Assembly (NCBI GenBank): GCA_017450695.1
Contig: JAFSTA010000248.1
Location: forward strand, 1 to 39,198
Reading direction: 5' to 3'
DNA: 39,198 nt
DNA from: Kiritimatiellia bacterium
Lineage (GTDB): Bacteria; Verrucomicrobiota; Kiritimatiellia; RFP12; UBA1067
This document shows, in pieces, positions 8,033-15,765 of the stretch. Below the pieces are notes generated by a model that worked only from the letters and a program-made list of their open reading frames with translations, searched no databases and was not told where the DNA came from. The first letter of the stretch is position 1, and each line of letters begins with the position of its first letter. The position numbers and the translations under genes were made by a program.

Positions 8033-8773
8033 ATGGACGACTCGATCTTACACAACTTCCGCGTCGTGCTGGTCGGAACGCTCTACAGCGGCAACATCGG
8101 TTCGACCTGCCGCGCAATGGCCAACATGGGGCTCCGCGACTTGGCGCTGGTCGCACCGCACATCTGTGACGACGGAACCGATGCCGAACGGCTCGCGGTC
8201 CATGCAACCGACATCCTCCAGAACAAGCGAGTCTTCGACACGCTGGAGGATGCCGTAGCGGATTGCTCGTGTGTGGTCGGCACCACCGCCCGGATGGGGC
8301 TTTACCGTGCGCACGTGCAGGAACCGAAGGTCATCATGCCCGAACTTCTCCAGCTGGCGGCGAACGGGAAGGTCGCGCTGGTTTTCGGTCGCGAGGACAA
8401 AGGGTTGTCCAACGACGAAATCATGCAGTGCAACCGGCTGATCCGCATCCCCGTCCATCCCGACTACAAGTCGATCAACCTCTCGCAGGCGGTTCTCATC
8501 TGCTGTTACGAACTGTATTGCGCCACGGGTTCGTACGAACCGCCGGTCGAGAAGTCGCCTCCTGCCACCGCAGGGAAAAAGCACCGGATGATGCAGATCT
8601 GGCGGGAGATGTTGCTGCGTGTCGGCTTCATGAAAGAGGACAAGGCCGACCACATGATGCAGGGAATCCAGCGGATTTTTTCACGGGGCGTACAGTCGGA
8701 CGACGACGTGGCCATTTTGATGGGAGTCGCCCGCCAAACCGAATGGTATCACGGGCAACACACGAAACAATAG
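8033..8773 (+). CDS. trmJ: TrmJ-like tRNA/rRNA 2'-O-methyltransferase (SpoU family)
   Basis: The 246-residue protein is a SPOUT-class RNA 2'-O-ribose methyltransferase closest to TrmJ, which methylates position 32 of tRNAs with S-adenosylmethionine. Motif 1 is visible as the GNIGSTCRAMANMG segment (about 20-33), motif 2 as LVFGREDKGLSNDE (about 121-134) and motif 3 as HPDYKSINLSQAV (about 143-155), which together form the trefoil knot. The helical C-terminal part (160-246) matches the TrmJ extension. It begins 11 bases after the mutarotase stop with only a weak ribosome-binding site. The enzyme has no obvious functional link to its sugar-metabolism neighbours. Confidence 0.88.
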   Translation: MDDSILHNFRVVLVGTLYSGNIGSTCRAMANMGLRDLALVAPHICDDGTDAERLAVHATDILQNKRVFDTLEDAVADCSCVVGTTARMGLYRAHVQEPKVIMPELLQLAANGKVALVFGREDKGLSNDEIMQCNRLIRIPVHPDYKSINLSQAVLICCYELYCATGSYEPPVEKSPPATAGKKHRMMQIWREMLLRVGFMKEDKADHMMQGIQRIFSRGVQSDDDVAILMGVARQTEWYHGQHTKQ

Positions 8774-8782
8774 GAGATCACA

Positions 8783-10150
8783 ATGTCATTTTTCAAGGCA
8801 TACGACATGCGCGGAGAGTTCGGGACGGATTTCACGATCGATACGGTTTACCGCGTGGGAAGATGGCTTCCCTCCGTACTCGGTGCGCGCCGGTTTCTGA
8901 TCGGGCGCGATATGCGATTGACCTCTGACGCCATGCGCGACGCGCTCTGCGCGGGATTGAACGAGGCCGGGGCGGATGTCGATGACATGGGACTCTCGAC
9001 CACGCCGATGGTTTATTTCTTCACGGCGAAGAAAGACTATGACGCTTCGGTCATGATCACCGCGTCGCACAATCCGAAAAGCAACAACGGAATGAAGGTC
9101 TCCAAACGAGGAGCAATCCCCGTCGGCGGCGACACGGGACTCGGGCTTCTGGAATCCCGGATCGCGACCGGAAAATTTCTGGAACCGGCGCCGTCACCGG
9201 GTGTCACGCGACTCGTCTCCTATCTGCCGGAATACATTTCCTGGCTGAAAAACCAAGGGCTTTCGTTCGAGGGACTCCGCTTCGCGGTCGATTGTTCGGA
9301 CGGCGCGGCGGGAATCCTCGCGCATTCCCTCTTCGAGATGCCTAATGACCTCTTCGGTTCGGAGTGCTTCTTCTTGAACGACAAGCCGGACGGCGATTTC
9401 CCGCATCATTCCCCCAACCCGCTTGCCGCCGAAGCGCGCGAACAGATTCGCGCCCTGGTGCGTGACAAGAAACTGGACTGCGGACTGATCTTCGACGGTG
9501 ACGCGGACCGCGTAATGTTCGTCGATGAGAAAGGCGATTTCGTCCAGCCCGATTACCTGATCCCGATCATCGCGCGCCATTTCCTGAAGAAGGAACCGAA
9601 AGCGACCGTCATCCATGACATCCGCACTTCGCGCGGCGCGATCAACGCGCTCAAGCGCGACGGTGCCAAGCCCGTGATGGGGAAGGTCGGCCACGCCTTC
9701 GCGAAAGTCCTGCTGCGGCAGGTCCACGCCGTCTGCGGCGGAGAACTCGCCGGCCATTATTACTTCCGCGATTTCGTCAACTGCGATTCGGGGGAACTCG
9801 CCGCCCTGATCGTTCTCTCCGCCGTGGCGGAGGCGAAAGCGAAAGGAAGCACGTTCAGCAAACTCATGAAGCCCATCCTCCGCTACCAGACGACCGGAGA
9901 ATGCAACTTCCGAATCGAAGACAAGGACGCCGCCCTCAACGCCGCCCGTCAGGCGATGGAAACGAAATACGGCAAACCGCTGTCGGTGGCAGACTTCGAC
10001 GGGATTCGTATGGAGTACAAAGACGGATGGATCAGCATCCGCAAATCCAACACGGAACCGTTCCTGCGTTTGATCGTCGAGGCGAAGACCGCGGATATCC
10101 GCGACGCCTGGCATCGGCTCATCGTGGAAACCTTCGCGGCGTATCAGTAA
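8783..10150 (+). CDS. phosphomannomutase/phosphoglucomutase
   Basis: The 455-residue protein is an alpha-D-phosphohexomutase of the ManB/AlgC type. The phosphoserine loop TASHNP gives Ser95, the Mg2+-binding loop is DGDADR near 238-243, the sugar-specificity loop GGELAGHYYF lies around 318-327, and the phosphate-binding loop is SNTEPFLRL near the C-terminus. It moves phosphate between C6 and C1 of mannose or glucose, feeding nucleotide-sugar synthesis for polysaccharide or lipopolysaccharide. The GEL(A/S)GH form is usual for bifunctional PMM/PGM enzymes; exact preference is not decidable. AGGAG precedes the ATG. It lies nine bases after trmJ, in the same operon as the hexose-6-phosphate mutarotase. 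Confidence 0.94.
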   Translation: MSFFKAYDMRGEFGTDFTIDTVYRVGRWLPSVLGARRFLIGRDMRLTSDAMRDALCAGLNEAGADVDDMGLSTTPMVYFFTAKKDYDASVMITASHNPKSNNGMKVSKRGAIPVGGDTGLGLLESRIATGKFLEPAPSPGVTRLVSYLPEYISWLKNQGLSFEGLRFAVDCSDGAAGILAHSLFEMPNDLFGSECFFLNDKPDGDFPHHSPNPLAAEAREQIRALVRDKKLDCGLIFDGDADRVMFVDEKGDFVQPDYLIPIIARHFLKKEPKATVIHDIRTSRGAINALKRDGAKPVMGKVGHAFAKVLLRQVHAVCGGELAGHYYFRDFVNCDSGELAALIVLSAVAEAKAKGSTFSKLMKPILRYQTTGECNFRIEDKDAALNAARQAMETKYGKPLSVADFDGIRMEYKDGWISIRKSNTEPFLRLIVEAKTADIRDAWHRLIVETFAAYQ

Positions 10151-10165
10151 CCAACCGGAGTACGC

Positions 10166-10882
10166 ATGCTCACAGTTGACCATCTCTCGTTTTCCTACGG
10201 GCGCAACACCGTACTGCGGGATGTCTCGTTCCAGTTTGAGACAGGCGAGATTATCGGGCTTCTCGGAAAAAACGGAACGGGAAAAACCACGCTTCTCAAA
10301 ATCCTTGCCACAAGCCTCATGCAGGATCGAGGTTCGATCGAGCTGGATCAGGTGGATCCCCTCGCGACACCGATCCGTTACCGGACCCGAATCGGATACC
10401 TTCCCGAAAAATGCCCGCTCTATCCGGAAATGACCGTGAAGGAATACCTCGCCTACCGGGATCGGCTGAAACGGGAAAAGACGTTGCGCGTCAACCGGCG
10501 CGTACGCGAGGTGATGGCCAACTGTGACCTGACGGAAGTAGCGAGGAAACGGATCAAAACGCTCTCGCTTGGATTCCAGAAGCGTGTCGCGATTGCGGAT
10601 GCGCTCCTGCGGAAACCGTCCGTCTTGCTGTTGGATGATCTATTGCCCGGACTCGACGTGGCGCAGCGTGCGCAGATCATCGACCTGTTGCGCGGAACCG
10701 CCGCACGTTCCGCCATCCTGATCGCGGGACACGAAATCTCCGAGCTGATCACCTTCTGCACACGTTTTCTCGTTCTCTCTGAAGGCGTAATCGCGTTGGA
10801 CATTCCCGTGAAGGGAACGTCTCCCGATGAATTGAAGACGCGACTGGAAAAAGCGATCTGCGGGAAATCCGAAACCGCTTAG
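10166..10882 (+). CDS. ABC transporter ATP-binding subunit with altered Walker B
   Basis: The 238-residue ATPase resembles the NatA/GldA/CcmA group. Walker A is GKNGTGKTT (about 34-42), the Q-loop precedes YLPEKCPLYPEMTVKEYL, and the signature is LSLGFQKR (about 133-140). Walker B reads VLLLDDLLPGLD (about 152-163), so the catalytic glutamate that normally follows the aspartate is replaced by aspartate. The switch histidine is present in AGHE. No permease is encoded next to it in the window, so its membrane partner is elsewhere or the large membrane protein at the head of the operon is a candidate. It is the last gene of the operon, 15 bp after the mutase. Confidence 0.88.
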   Translation: MLTVDHLSFSYGRNTVLRDVSFQFETGEIIGLLGKNGTGKTTLLKILATSLMQDRGSIELDQVDPLATPIRYRTRIGYLPEKCPLYPEMTVKEYLAYRDRLKREKTLRVNRRVREVMANCDLTEVARKRIKTLSLGFQKRVAIADALLRKPSVLLLDDLLPGLDVAQRAQIIDLLRGTAARSAILIAGHEISELITFCTRFLVLSEGVIALDIPVKGTSPDELKTRLEKAICGKSETA

Positions 10883-11059
10883 AAAGCCCCCGCGCTTCGC
10901 CAAGGAATGAAGATGGAGCCATTAGAAACAATGCTTGACTCGACGCACCAGCATCACGCACTCGCCTTTGGCCGGGCTTCTAGCTGTCAGCATCCCGCCC
11001 GCACGGGAATGTACAGGAGGGGAAATTTGCCTCACGCAGAGGCGCGGAGCCGCAGAGAC

Positions 11060-11161
11060 GGGGAGGGTCGCGCCCCCTCGCGACCGCATTGCCCTGCACG
11101 CTTACCTATAAGTTCAAAGTTAGGTGGTTGGGTAGTTAGGTGGTTAGGCGGTTGGGCGGTT
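11060..11161. repeat. dispersed repeat, copy A (TATAAGTTCAA...GTGGTT)
   Basis: It shares the string order GGGAGGGTC, TCGCGACC, CATTGC, CACGCTT, TATAAGTTCAA and GTGGTT with 15573-15686. Here the 3' part runs into several GGTTGGGTAGTTAGGTGGTT-like words in place of the CGAT hairpin present in the other copies. Confidence 0.7.
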
Positions 11162-11233
11162 GTATGGCAAGAACTTATCCAGACGAACCTTCCCGCGCCA
11201 GCGCGGGCGAGGCGCTTGCCTATCACTTCCTTA

Positions 11234-11330
11234 TTCACAAATCCCAAATGTTCACAAATGCCACCAATGGCACAAATGCAAACTGTCAGTTGTGATTTAT
11301 GTACAATTGTGCCAATTGAGATTTGCGAAC
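11234..11330. repeat. long imperfect palindrome built of TTCACAAAT words
   Basis: The left arm (11234-11275) repeats TTCACAAATCCCAAATG/TTCACAAATGCC. The right arm (11290-11330, ending GAGATTTGCGAAC) is its approximate reverse complement. The match is about two thirds of positions by eye. It lies between the ABC ATPase and decarboxylase genes. Confidence 0.55.
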
Positions 11331-11433
11331 AATCACACAGTTACCCTCATTTCCATTCCCGCGAAGAGCGTACTGCGCGCTTACCCGGTCTAACACGCCG
11401 AATCCGAACTTCCATCTACAGGAGTCGATCGCT

Positions 11434-13626
11434 ATGATGACGCCGCTTACCGTAATTTACCTGCATACGCCCACGCCCAACGACAAGAAGATTCTGCAGA
11501 CAATGGAATACGGTCTCTCGGACGCATTCCGCAATGTCTGCCGTGAGATGTTCTCCGTCGGCGAAAGGCTGGACTATCCGACCCTCCGTCTAGTTGCCGT
11601 CGATTCCCCGTCCGCGATGGACAGACTTCTGTTTCATGTCGATAACGAACGCCACTTCCTTTCCGATTACGCGAAGTCGTGTTGCCTGTTCCTGTTGGAC
11701 GACGAACTGCGCCGGAGCGTGGACGGGAAAAACGGCAAGACGGAGAGCGTATCGCTCGACGAGTTGCGGCTGGACGGTCTCTCGATCCAACACTGGTTCC
11801 GCGTCTATTTTCCAGCGATCCCCAAGGTGGTACTGACTCGTCCCGGCCACAAGCGAATCTCCCTTCCGGCGCGGCGTTGGGTACAGAAAGAATTCGAGGT
11901 CCTGACCAATCCCGAAATCTACCGGGAACGGATTGAGCACATGTTCAAGTCGTTCTGGATGCCTCGCTTCTGGACCGCGCTCCATCAGTACGCGATGGAA
12001 CGCGCGGGAACGAACTGGCACACGCCGGGACACAACGGAGGAAACGCCTTCGAGCGCTCTCCCTTCCTGCACGGATTCCACGACGCCTTCGAGCCGCTTA
12101 TCTTCCGCACGGATCTCTCCGTTTCGGTCGAGAGTCTGGGCGACCTCTCCACACCGGAAGCGCACACGCCACTTTCCGAAGCACAGCGAGTCGCCTCCGA
12201 AATCTTCGGCACCGCGCAAACCCGTTTCGTCACCAACGGAACCAGTACCTCCAACAAGGCGATGCTGATGACCTTGCTCCGTCCCGGCGAAACCGTGTTG
12301 CTTGACCGGAACTGCCACAAGTCCGTCCACCACGCCGTGGTGATGTCGGGCGCGGTGCCGCGTTATCTCCCAGCACGCTTCAACACGCGCCTGGGAATCT
12401 GGGGGCCGATTGCGCTGGAGGATCTGCAAAAGGAAATCACGCGCCCCTGTGACCCGACAAAGAAACCCAAGTTGCTGATCATCACCACCTGCACGTATGA
12501 AGGCGTCCTCTACCCGGTCTGGGAAATCGGGAAGATGTGCGAGAAGGAAGGCATCCTCTTCTATGCGGACGAGGCGTGGGCACCCTATCTCAATTTCCAC
12601 CCCTATTACACGATCACCCTGCCGGACAACCAGCAGGTCCGCTACAACGCCGTCAACGAGTTGAGCGGCGCGCATTTCGCGGTGCAATCTACCCACAAGG
12701 CGCTGTCCGCTTTCTCCCAAGCGTCGATGATCCACGTTTCCCTCCTTTTCAAAAAACTGCTGGAGGAAGACGGCAACCCGAAGTTCCGTTGGCTTCGGAA
12801 ACGCTTCTCCCTGCACGGACACGGCTCCTACGAAAAATTCTCGCACGACCTCCACGAGGTCTTGCGCTACTGGCACTCGACCTCACCGCATTACCCCACC
12901 CTCGCGACGCTTGACATCGCCGGCGTGCAAATGCGGCTGGAAGGACTCAAGCTCATCGAGGAACGGCTGCATTGGGTTGCCGCCTTCAAAAAGCGCGTGG
13001 CGGAAATCTGCGAATTGCCAGAGGAGGAATGCTTCGTCGATCTCGACGCCATTACGGGAGACGGCAAGAAATGGGAGTCGCAAGGGTACCTGCATGACCC
13101 GCTCAAGATGACGCTCTCCTTCAAGAACGAGCATCTGTGCGACAAGTTTGAGAAACTCCTGCTGAAGAACCACATCCAGTGGGAGAAATCGACCCCCGTG
13201 ACAATCCTCTTCCTCGTCACGGTCGGAACGGTGGAGGAACACTTCGAATACCTCTTCCGAACCTGCCTCCAGATGAAAGACGCGATCGGTCGCCCCGAAG
13301 CAGACATTTTCGATCCGCACATTGTCGATGCGGTGAACTGCCAAGCTGCCGTCCTCCCGCGTGACGCCGCGCTGTGCGACGGGGAACTCATTCCGCTGGA
13401 AGAGACGGAAGGACGCATCTGCTCCCAGCTGCTCGTCCCCTACCCGCCCGGCATTCCCGTGTTCATTCCCGGTCTCGCCATCAGTCGCCCGATGATCGAC
13501 CTCATCCGCAATGTGATCAACAAGGAAGGGACAAGCGCGATCCACGGACTCTTCGTGCGCGGCAAAAAGATCTACGTCGAAGTCCTCAACCGCGACGAGG
13601 AAAACCGCGTCCAACGGCTCAACTAG
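11434..13626 (+). CDS. Orn/Lys/Arg decarboxylase, class III PLP-dependent
   Basis: The protein has 730 residues from the ATG at 11434, which has AGGAG nine bases upstream; the open frame runs back to 11323 but without a ribosome-binding site. The order is an N-terminal response-regulator-like wing domain, the PLP domain beginning near HTPGHNGG, and a C-terminal domain. The Schiff-base lysine is Lys422 in STHKALSAFSQ, the PLP-contacting DEAW is present, and TNGTSTSNK binds the cofactor phosphate. The length is close to the large inducible lysine and arginine decarboxylases. It makes agmatine, cadaverine or putrescine, consuming a proton; substrate cannot be fixed from sequence. It stands alone, with no antiporter nearby. 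Confidence 0.92.
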   Translation: MMTPLTVIYLHTPTPNDKKILQTMEYGLSDAFRNVCREMFSVGERLDYPTLRLVAVDSPSAMDRLLFHVDNERHFLSDYAKSCCLFLLDDELRRSVDGKNGKTESVSLDELRLDGLSIQHWFRVYFPAIPKVVLTRPGHKRISLPARRWVQKEFEVLTNPEIYRERIEHMFKSFWMPRFWTALHQYAMERAGTNWHTPGHNGGNAFERSPFLHGFHDAFEPLIFRTDLSVSVESLGDLSTPEAHTPLSEAQRVASEIFGTAQTRFVTNGTSTSNKAMLMTLLRPGETVLLDRNCHKSVHHAVVMSGAVPRYLPARFNTRLGIWGPIALEDLQKEITRPCDPTKKPKLLIITTCTYEGVLYPVWEIGKMCEKEGILFYADEAWAPYLNFHPYYTITLPDNQQVRYNAVNELSGAHFAVQSTHKALSAFSQASMIHVSLLFKKLLEEDGNPKFRWLRKRFSLHGHGSYEKFSHDLHEVLRYWHSTSPHYPTLATLDIAGVQMRLEGLKLIEERLHWVAAFKKRVAEICELPEEECFVDLDAITGDGKKWESQGYLHDPLKMTLSFKNEHLCDKFEKLLLKNHIQWEKSTPVTILFLVTVGTVEEHFEYLFRTCLQMKDAIGRPEADIFDPHIVDAVNCQAAVLPRDAALCDGELIPLEETEGRICSQLLVPYPPGIPVFIPGLAISRPMIDLIRNVINKEGTSAIHGLFVRGKKIYVEVLNRDEENRVQRLN

Positions 13627-14309
13627 CCGATTTTGCGTAGCTGGTGGGTGGTGGCTTGTGGCTGGTGGCTGGCGGCTGGCGGCTGGTCAGGTTAAATAAT
13701 TAAATCGTCGCTGACGCGACTTGAAAATGTCACAAATCACAATACCATTTCAACCTCGTCTATAACTTCAACCTCCAGCGTGTAGCATAACAAGTTATCT
13801 GAATAGAATCACTCGCGCAACGCATGAGCGGGGGGGCTAATAACTACACGCTAACACCTATAAGCTCAAGGTCGGGTGGTAGCCATCCGGGAGGGAGGCG
13901 CCCCGTCGCGTCCGCAATGCGTATCCGACTCCTCCGGAATGTCCGGCTTACCCGGCGGGAAGGCTGCGCTTTGTCGCGGCCGGATTTTGCCTCGGCCGAT
14001 TCTCACCCGTTTGACAAAGGATCGCCCCCTTCCTTTCGGTTCGTTTATCCCGCTTCTGTGGTGAGTCTCATTGTCTGCATCGGAAATGGCGATACCGCAC
14101 GCCATGCGGCGCACCCCGCCATCCGTACCCCCCTTGCACACCACAATCGGAATGTGCTAGAATATCACCCGTTCACACGAAAGCACTGTCCGCATTGACT
14201 ATGCAACGGGTGTTGCACTGGACATTTGCTGGCTGAATCATCCTGTTTACACATTTGACCTGGCGAAGAAATTGGGAAGAATCAAGAACTGCTATTCAGT
14301 GAGGCCATC
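13627..14309. other. 683-bp intergenic region, low-complexity and palindromic
   Basis: No gene is supported. Just after the decarboxylase stop comes a (G)CTGGTGGCTGG-type low-complexity run (about 13640-13690), echoed at 15484 on. AGCGTGTAG and CTACACGCT form a 9-bp inverted repeat around 13778-13853. A partial copy of the dispersed repeat (TATAAGCTCAAGGTCGGGTGGT) begins near 13859. A promoter for the small membrane genes lies at 14134-14163; its leader contains a CACCCGTT/AACGGGTG inverted repeat (14166-14212). Confidence 0.6.
14134..14163 (+). promoter_or_regulatory. candidate promoter of the small-membrane-protein island
   Basis: TTGCAC (14134-14139), an 18-nt spacer and TAGAAT (14158-14163) precede the first small gene by about 150 bp. 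The leader would include the inverted repeat CACCCGTT/AACGGGTG. Confidence 0.45.
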
Positions 14310-14606
14310 ATGGAACGAATCATACGAATTCGAAATCGGCGGTTGTTGTTCACAATGCTTTCTGCGACCCTGCACGCAGCGTTTACCGCCTATATGCTGA
14401 TGCTAGGAATCGGCGATGTCGCAACAACTGGAATTTGCGGAATCGCAACGCTAATCGTACACGCCGCTGCGATTTCCGTTCCGGTTGTGCTGGTACTGGG
14501 ACTCGTTCCCAAGGTTGAAAAGTTCTTTTTCCCGTTGGCGAATATCTTGGCGAGTATGGCGATGACGATCTATATCATTCCAATTGCGGTAGGATGTCAC
14601 TGTTAA
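14310..14606 (+). CDS. small membrane protein, three predicted helices
   Basis: The 98-residue protein is not recognised. After a basic N-terminus (MERIIRIRNRRL) it has three hydrophobic stretches: about 12-34, 42-66 and 74-95, separated by a short basic loop (VPKVEK). A GTGAGG site lies upstream of the ATG. It is the first of three consecutive small membrane-associated genes in DNA that is visibly richer in A+T than the flanking operons. No family can be named; by size and arrangement it could be part of a small accessory or toxin/immunity-like set, which is speculation. Confidence 0.6.
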   Translation: MERIIRIRNRRLLFTMLSATLHAAFTAYMLMLGIGDVATTGICGIATLIVHAAAISVPVVLVLGLVPKVEKFFFPLANILASMAMTIYIIPIAVGCHC

Positions 14607-14625
14607 ATTCACCACGGAGGATGAC

Positions 14626-14919
14626 ATGACGATGAGTTTACGTGCGAGAATGATTGTTCGTTTCCTTATAACCGCCTTTGGGTTATATTTGTTGTCCGCA
14701 TTGTTTCTACTATGCTTGTTGTTTCCTATACTGCACGTCCCGGAAAATGTCAGCATTGAATCTTTCCGGTGGGTATGGATCTGTTCAATTCCGATTGGAT
14801 TTGTCACGGCATATTTTCCCTGTTCGTTAGATGGATTTCCGAGATGGGGCTGGTTCGTTTCGGTTTGTTTGATACTGGTGTGGGATGTGTGTGTCATCGG
14901 TATGCTCGCCGTACCATAA
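14626..14919 (+). CDS. small membrane protein, three predicted helices
   Basis: The 97-residue protein is unrecognised. It starts 19 bases after the previous stop, with a strong GGAGG site before the ATG. Hydrophobic stretches lie at about 9-34, 47-63 and 73-95, with a Pro/Gly-rich loop (CSLDGFPRWGW) before the last. Its layout (basic N-terminus, three helices, similar length) matches the preceding gene, so the two may be distant paralogues, though I see no clear sequence identity. Confidence 0.6.
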   Translation: MTMSLRARMIVRFLITAFGLYLLSALFLLCLLFPILHVPENVSIESFRWVWICSIPIGFVTAYFPCSLDGFPRWGWFVSVCLILVWDVCVIGMLAVP

Positions 14920-14982
14920 CAGCGAAAGATTTTTTGGTTCATAACTCTGATACGAATGTCTATGTTGTTTCGAGGGATCAGG

Positions 14983-15306
14983 ATGAGATTGAAAACGAAA
15001 CATGTTTGCGTACTGTGTAGTGCGTTGTTAATCATGTGTTTGTGTATCAGCCTTCTGTTTTTCAGAAGAGTGTATTCTTCCCCCATATTGGGAGAAGGAA
15101 CTGCGGCAGTCGGTGATATTGTTGAAGTAAGGGTAGCACCATTGTTCGCAACAGGAAAAGTGGTCGCTGTGACCGAAAAGTCTGACAACAAGCATGGTTC
15201 CTATGCCTGCTATCGAGTTGATTTTGGAATCTTGGAAAACGGCCAACACGATACCTATACGATCCCGTTTCGATTTGTGAAAAAGATTACGAATGGCGCC
15301 AAGTAA
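14983..15306 (+). CDS. small signal-anchored protein of unknown function
   Basis: The protein has 107 residues from the ATG at 14983 (in-frame ATG at 14956 is possible, but GAGGGATCAGG lies immediately before 14983). It has one N-terminal hydrophobic segment (about 7-26), then a soluble domain beginning VGDIVEVRVAPLFATGKVVA, which reads like a small beta-barrel (SH3-like or KOW-like) fold, and a conserved-looking YRVDFG segment. It probably sits on the inner membrane with its domain in the periplasm. It closes the run of three small genes. Confidence 0.6.
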   Translation: MRLKTKHVCVLCSALLIMCLCISLLFFRRVYSSPILGEGTAAVGDIVEVRVAPLFATGKVVAVTEKSDNKHGSYACYRVDFGILENGQHDTYTIPFRFVKKITNGAK

Positions 15307-15412
15307 CGATATAAACTTTTTTGATGAAAGTAAGATTACTAGTTGACTGCCTCTTGGCACACAAGCTCTCTGGCACGATGCAAAGCGCGGACGGCGTCAG
15401 CAGACTGCCCCC

Positions 15413-15487
15413 GTGAAACATGACGGCGGCACGAACATGTACGCCTACGCATACGACAGCATGGGCGTCCACCGCGTACTTGCGTAG
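15413..15487 (+). pseudogene. possible Rhs/YD-repeat fragment
   Basis: One short frame reads HDGGTNMYAYAYDSMGVHR before a stop. YAYDS.G with a preceding Gly/Asn-rich stretch is characteristic of YD repeats of Rhs polymorphic toxins. It has no start or ribosome-binding site and only about 25 codons, so it is at best debris of a larger gene once present beside the small membrane genes. Confidence 0.25.
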
Positions 15488-15572
15488 CTGGTGGGTGGTA
15501 ACTGGTAGCTGGTTCCGAGTGCCACACCGCATACCCTTGCATGATCGGCCTTCGAGGTCGGGGGTGAAAAGT

Positions 15573-15686
15573 GGGAGGGTCTCGCCTCGTCGCGACCACA
15601 TTGCTGAACACGCTTGATTATAAGTTCAAGGTTGAGTGGTTAGGCGATCGATTGCAGTCGATTGCTTTCGGTAGCTATCGATTGAC
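15573..15686. repeat. dispersed repeat, copy B, with CGAT hairpin
   Basis: It matches copy A in its 5' half and adds a hairpin: TCGATTGCT (15658-15666), loop TTCGGT, AGCTATCGA (15673-15681), with one mismatch in nine pairs. The same 9-6-9 layout recurs at 16964-16987 and 33760-33783. Confidence 0.7.
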
Positions 15687-15741
15687 AAATCCCTACTGCC
15701 TTCGTCTCAGCCCCCGCTAGCCTCTCAGCTTACCCGCTTCT

Positions 15742-15762
15742 CAGCTGGCGCGAAGCGCCCCG
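15742..15762. repeat. GGCGC-GAA-GCGCC hairpin
   Basis: AGCTGGCGCGAAGCGCCC is also present at 18574 on and, with a GAT loop, at 18725 on. This copy sits three bases past the stop of the DUF362 gene. Confidence 0.6.
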
Positions 15763-15765
15763 TCC

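Larger units (their letters stand above)
10883..11433. other. 551-bp repeat-rich intergenic stretch
   Basis: No gene is supported here. The stretch holds a CACGCAGAGGCGCGGAG-type word repeat (11034 on), the dispersed repeat copy at 11060-11161, a CCCGCGC/GCGCGGG hairpin near 11191-11206, and the long imperfect palindrome at 11234-11330. No convincing promoter for the decarboxylase was found. Confidence 0.7.
15307..15765. other. 459-bp intergenic region with gene debris and repeats
   Basis: No intact gene is supported. It contains a possible Rhs/YD-repeat fragment (15413-15487), a CTGGTGGGTGGTAACTGG low-complexity run (15489 on), the dispersed repeat copy B (15573-15686) and a GGCGC-GAA-GCGCC hairpin (15747-15759) just beyond the stop of the DUF362 gene. 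Confidence 0.6.

Noticed and set aside
10907-11437. 176-codon open frame between the ABC ATPase and decarboxylase
   Set aside because: It consists of translated repeats (GGWVVRWLGGWAV-like) and lacks a ribosome-binding site.
14161-14403. 80-codon frame overlapping the first small membrane gene (TGVALDICWLNHPVYTFDLAKK)
   Set aside because: It has no acceptable start codon with ribosome-binding site and overlaps a better-supported gene; it could be a decayed coding fragment, which cannot be shown.
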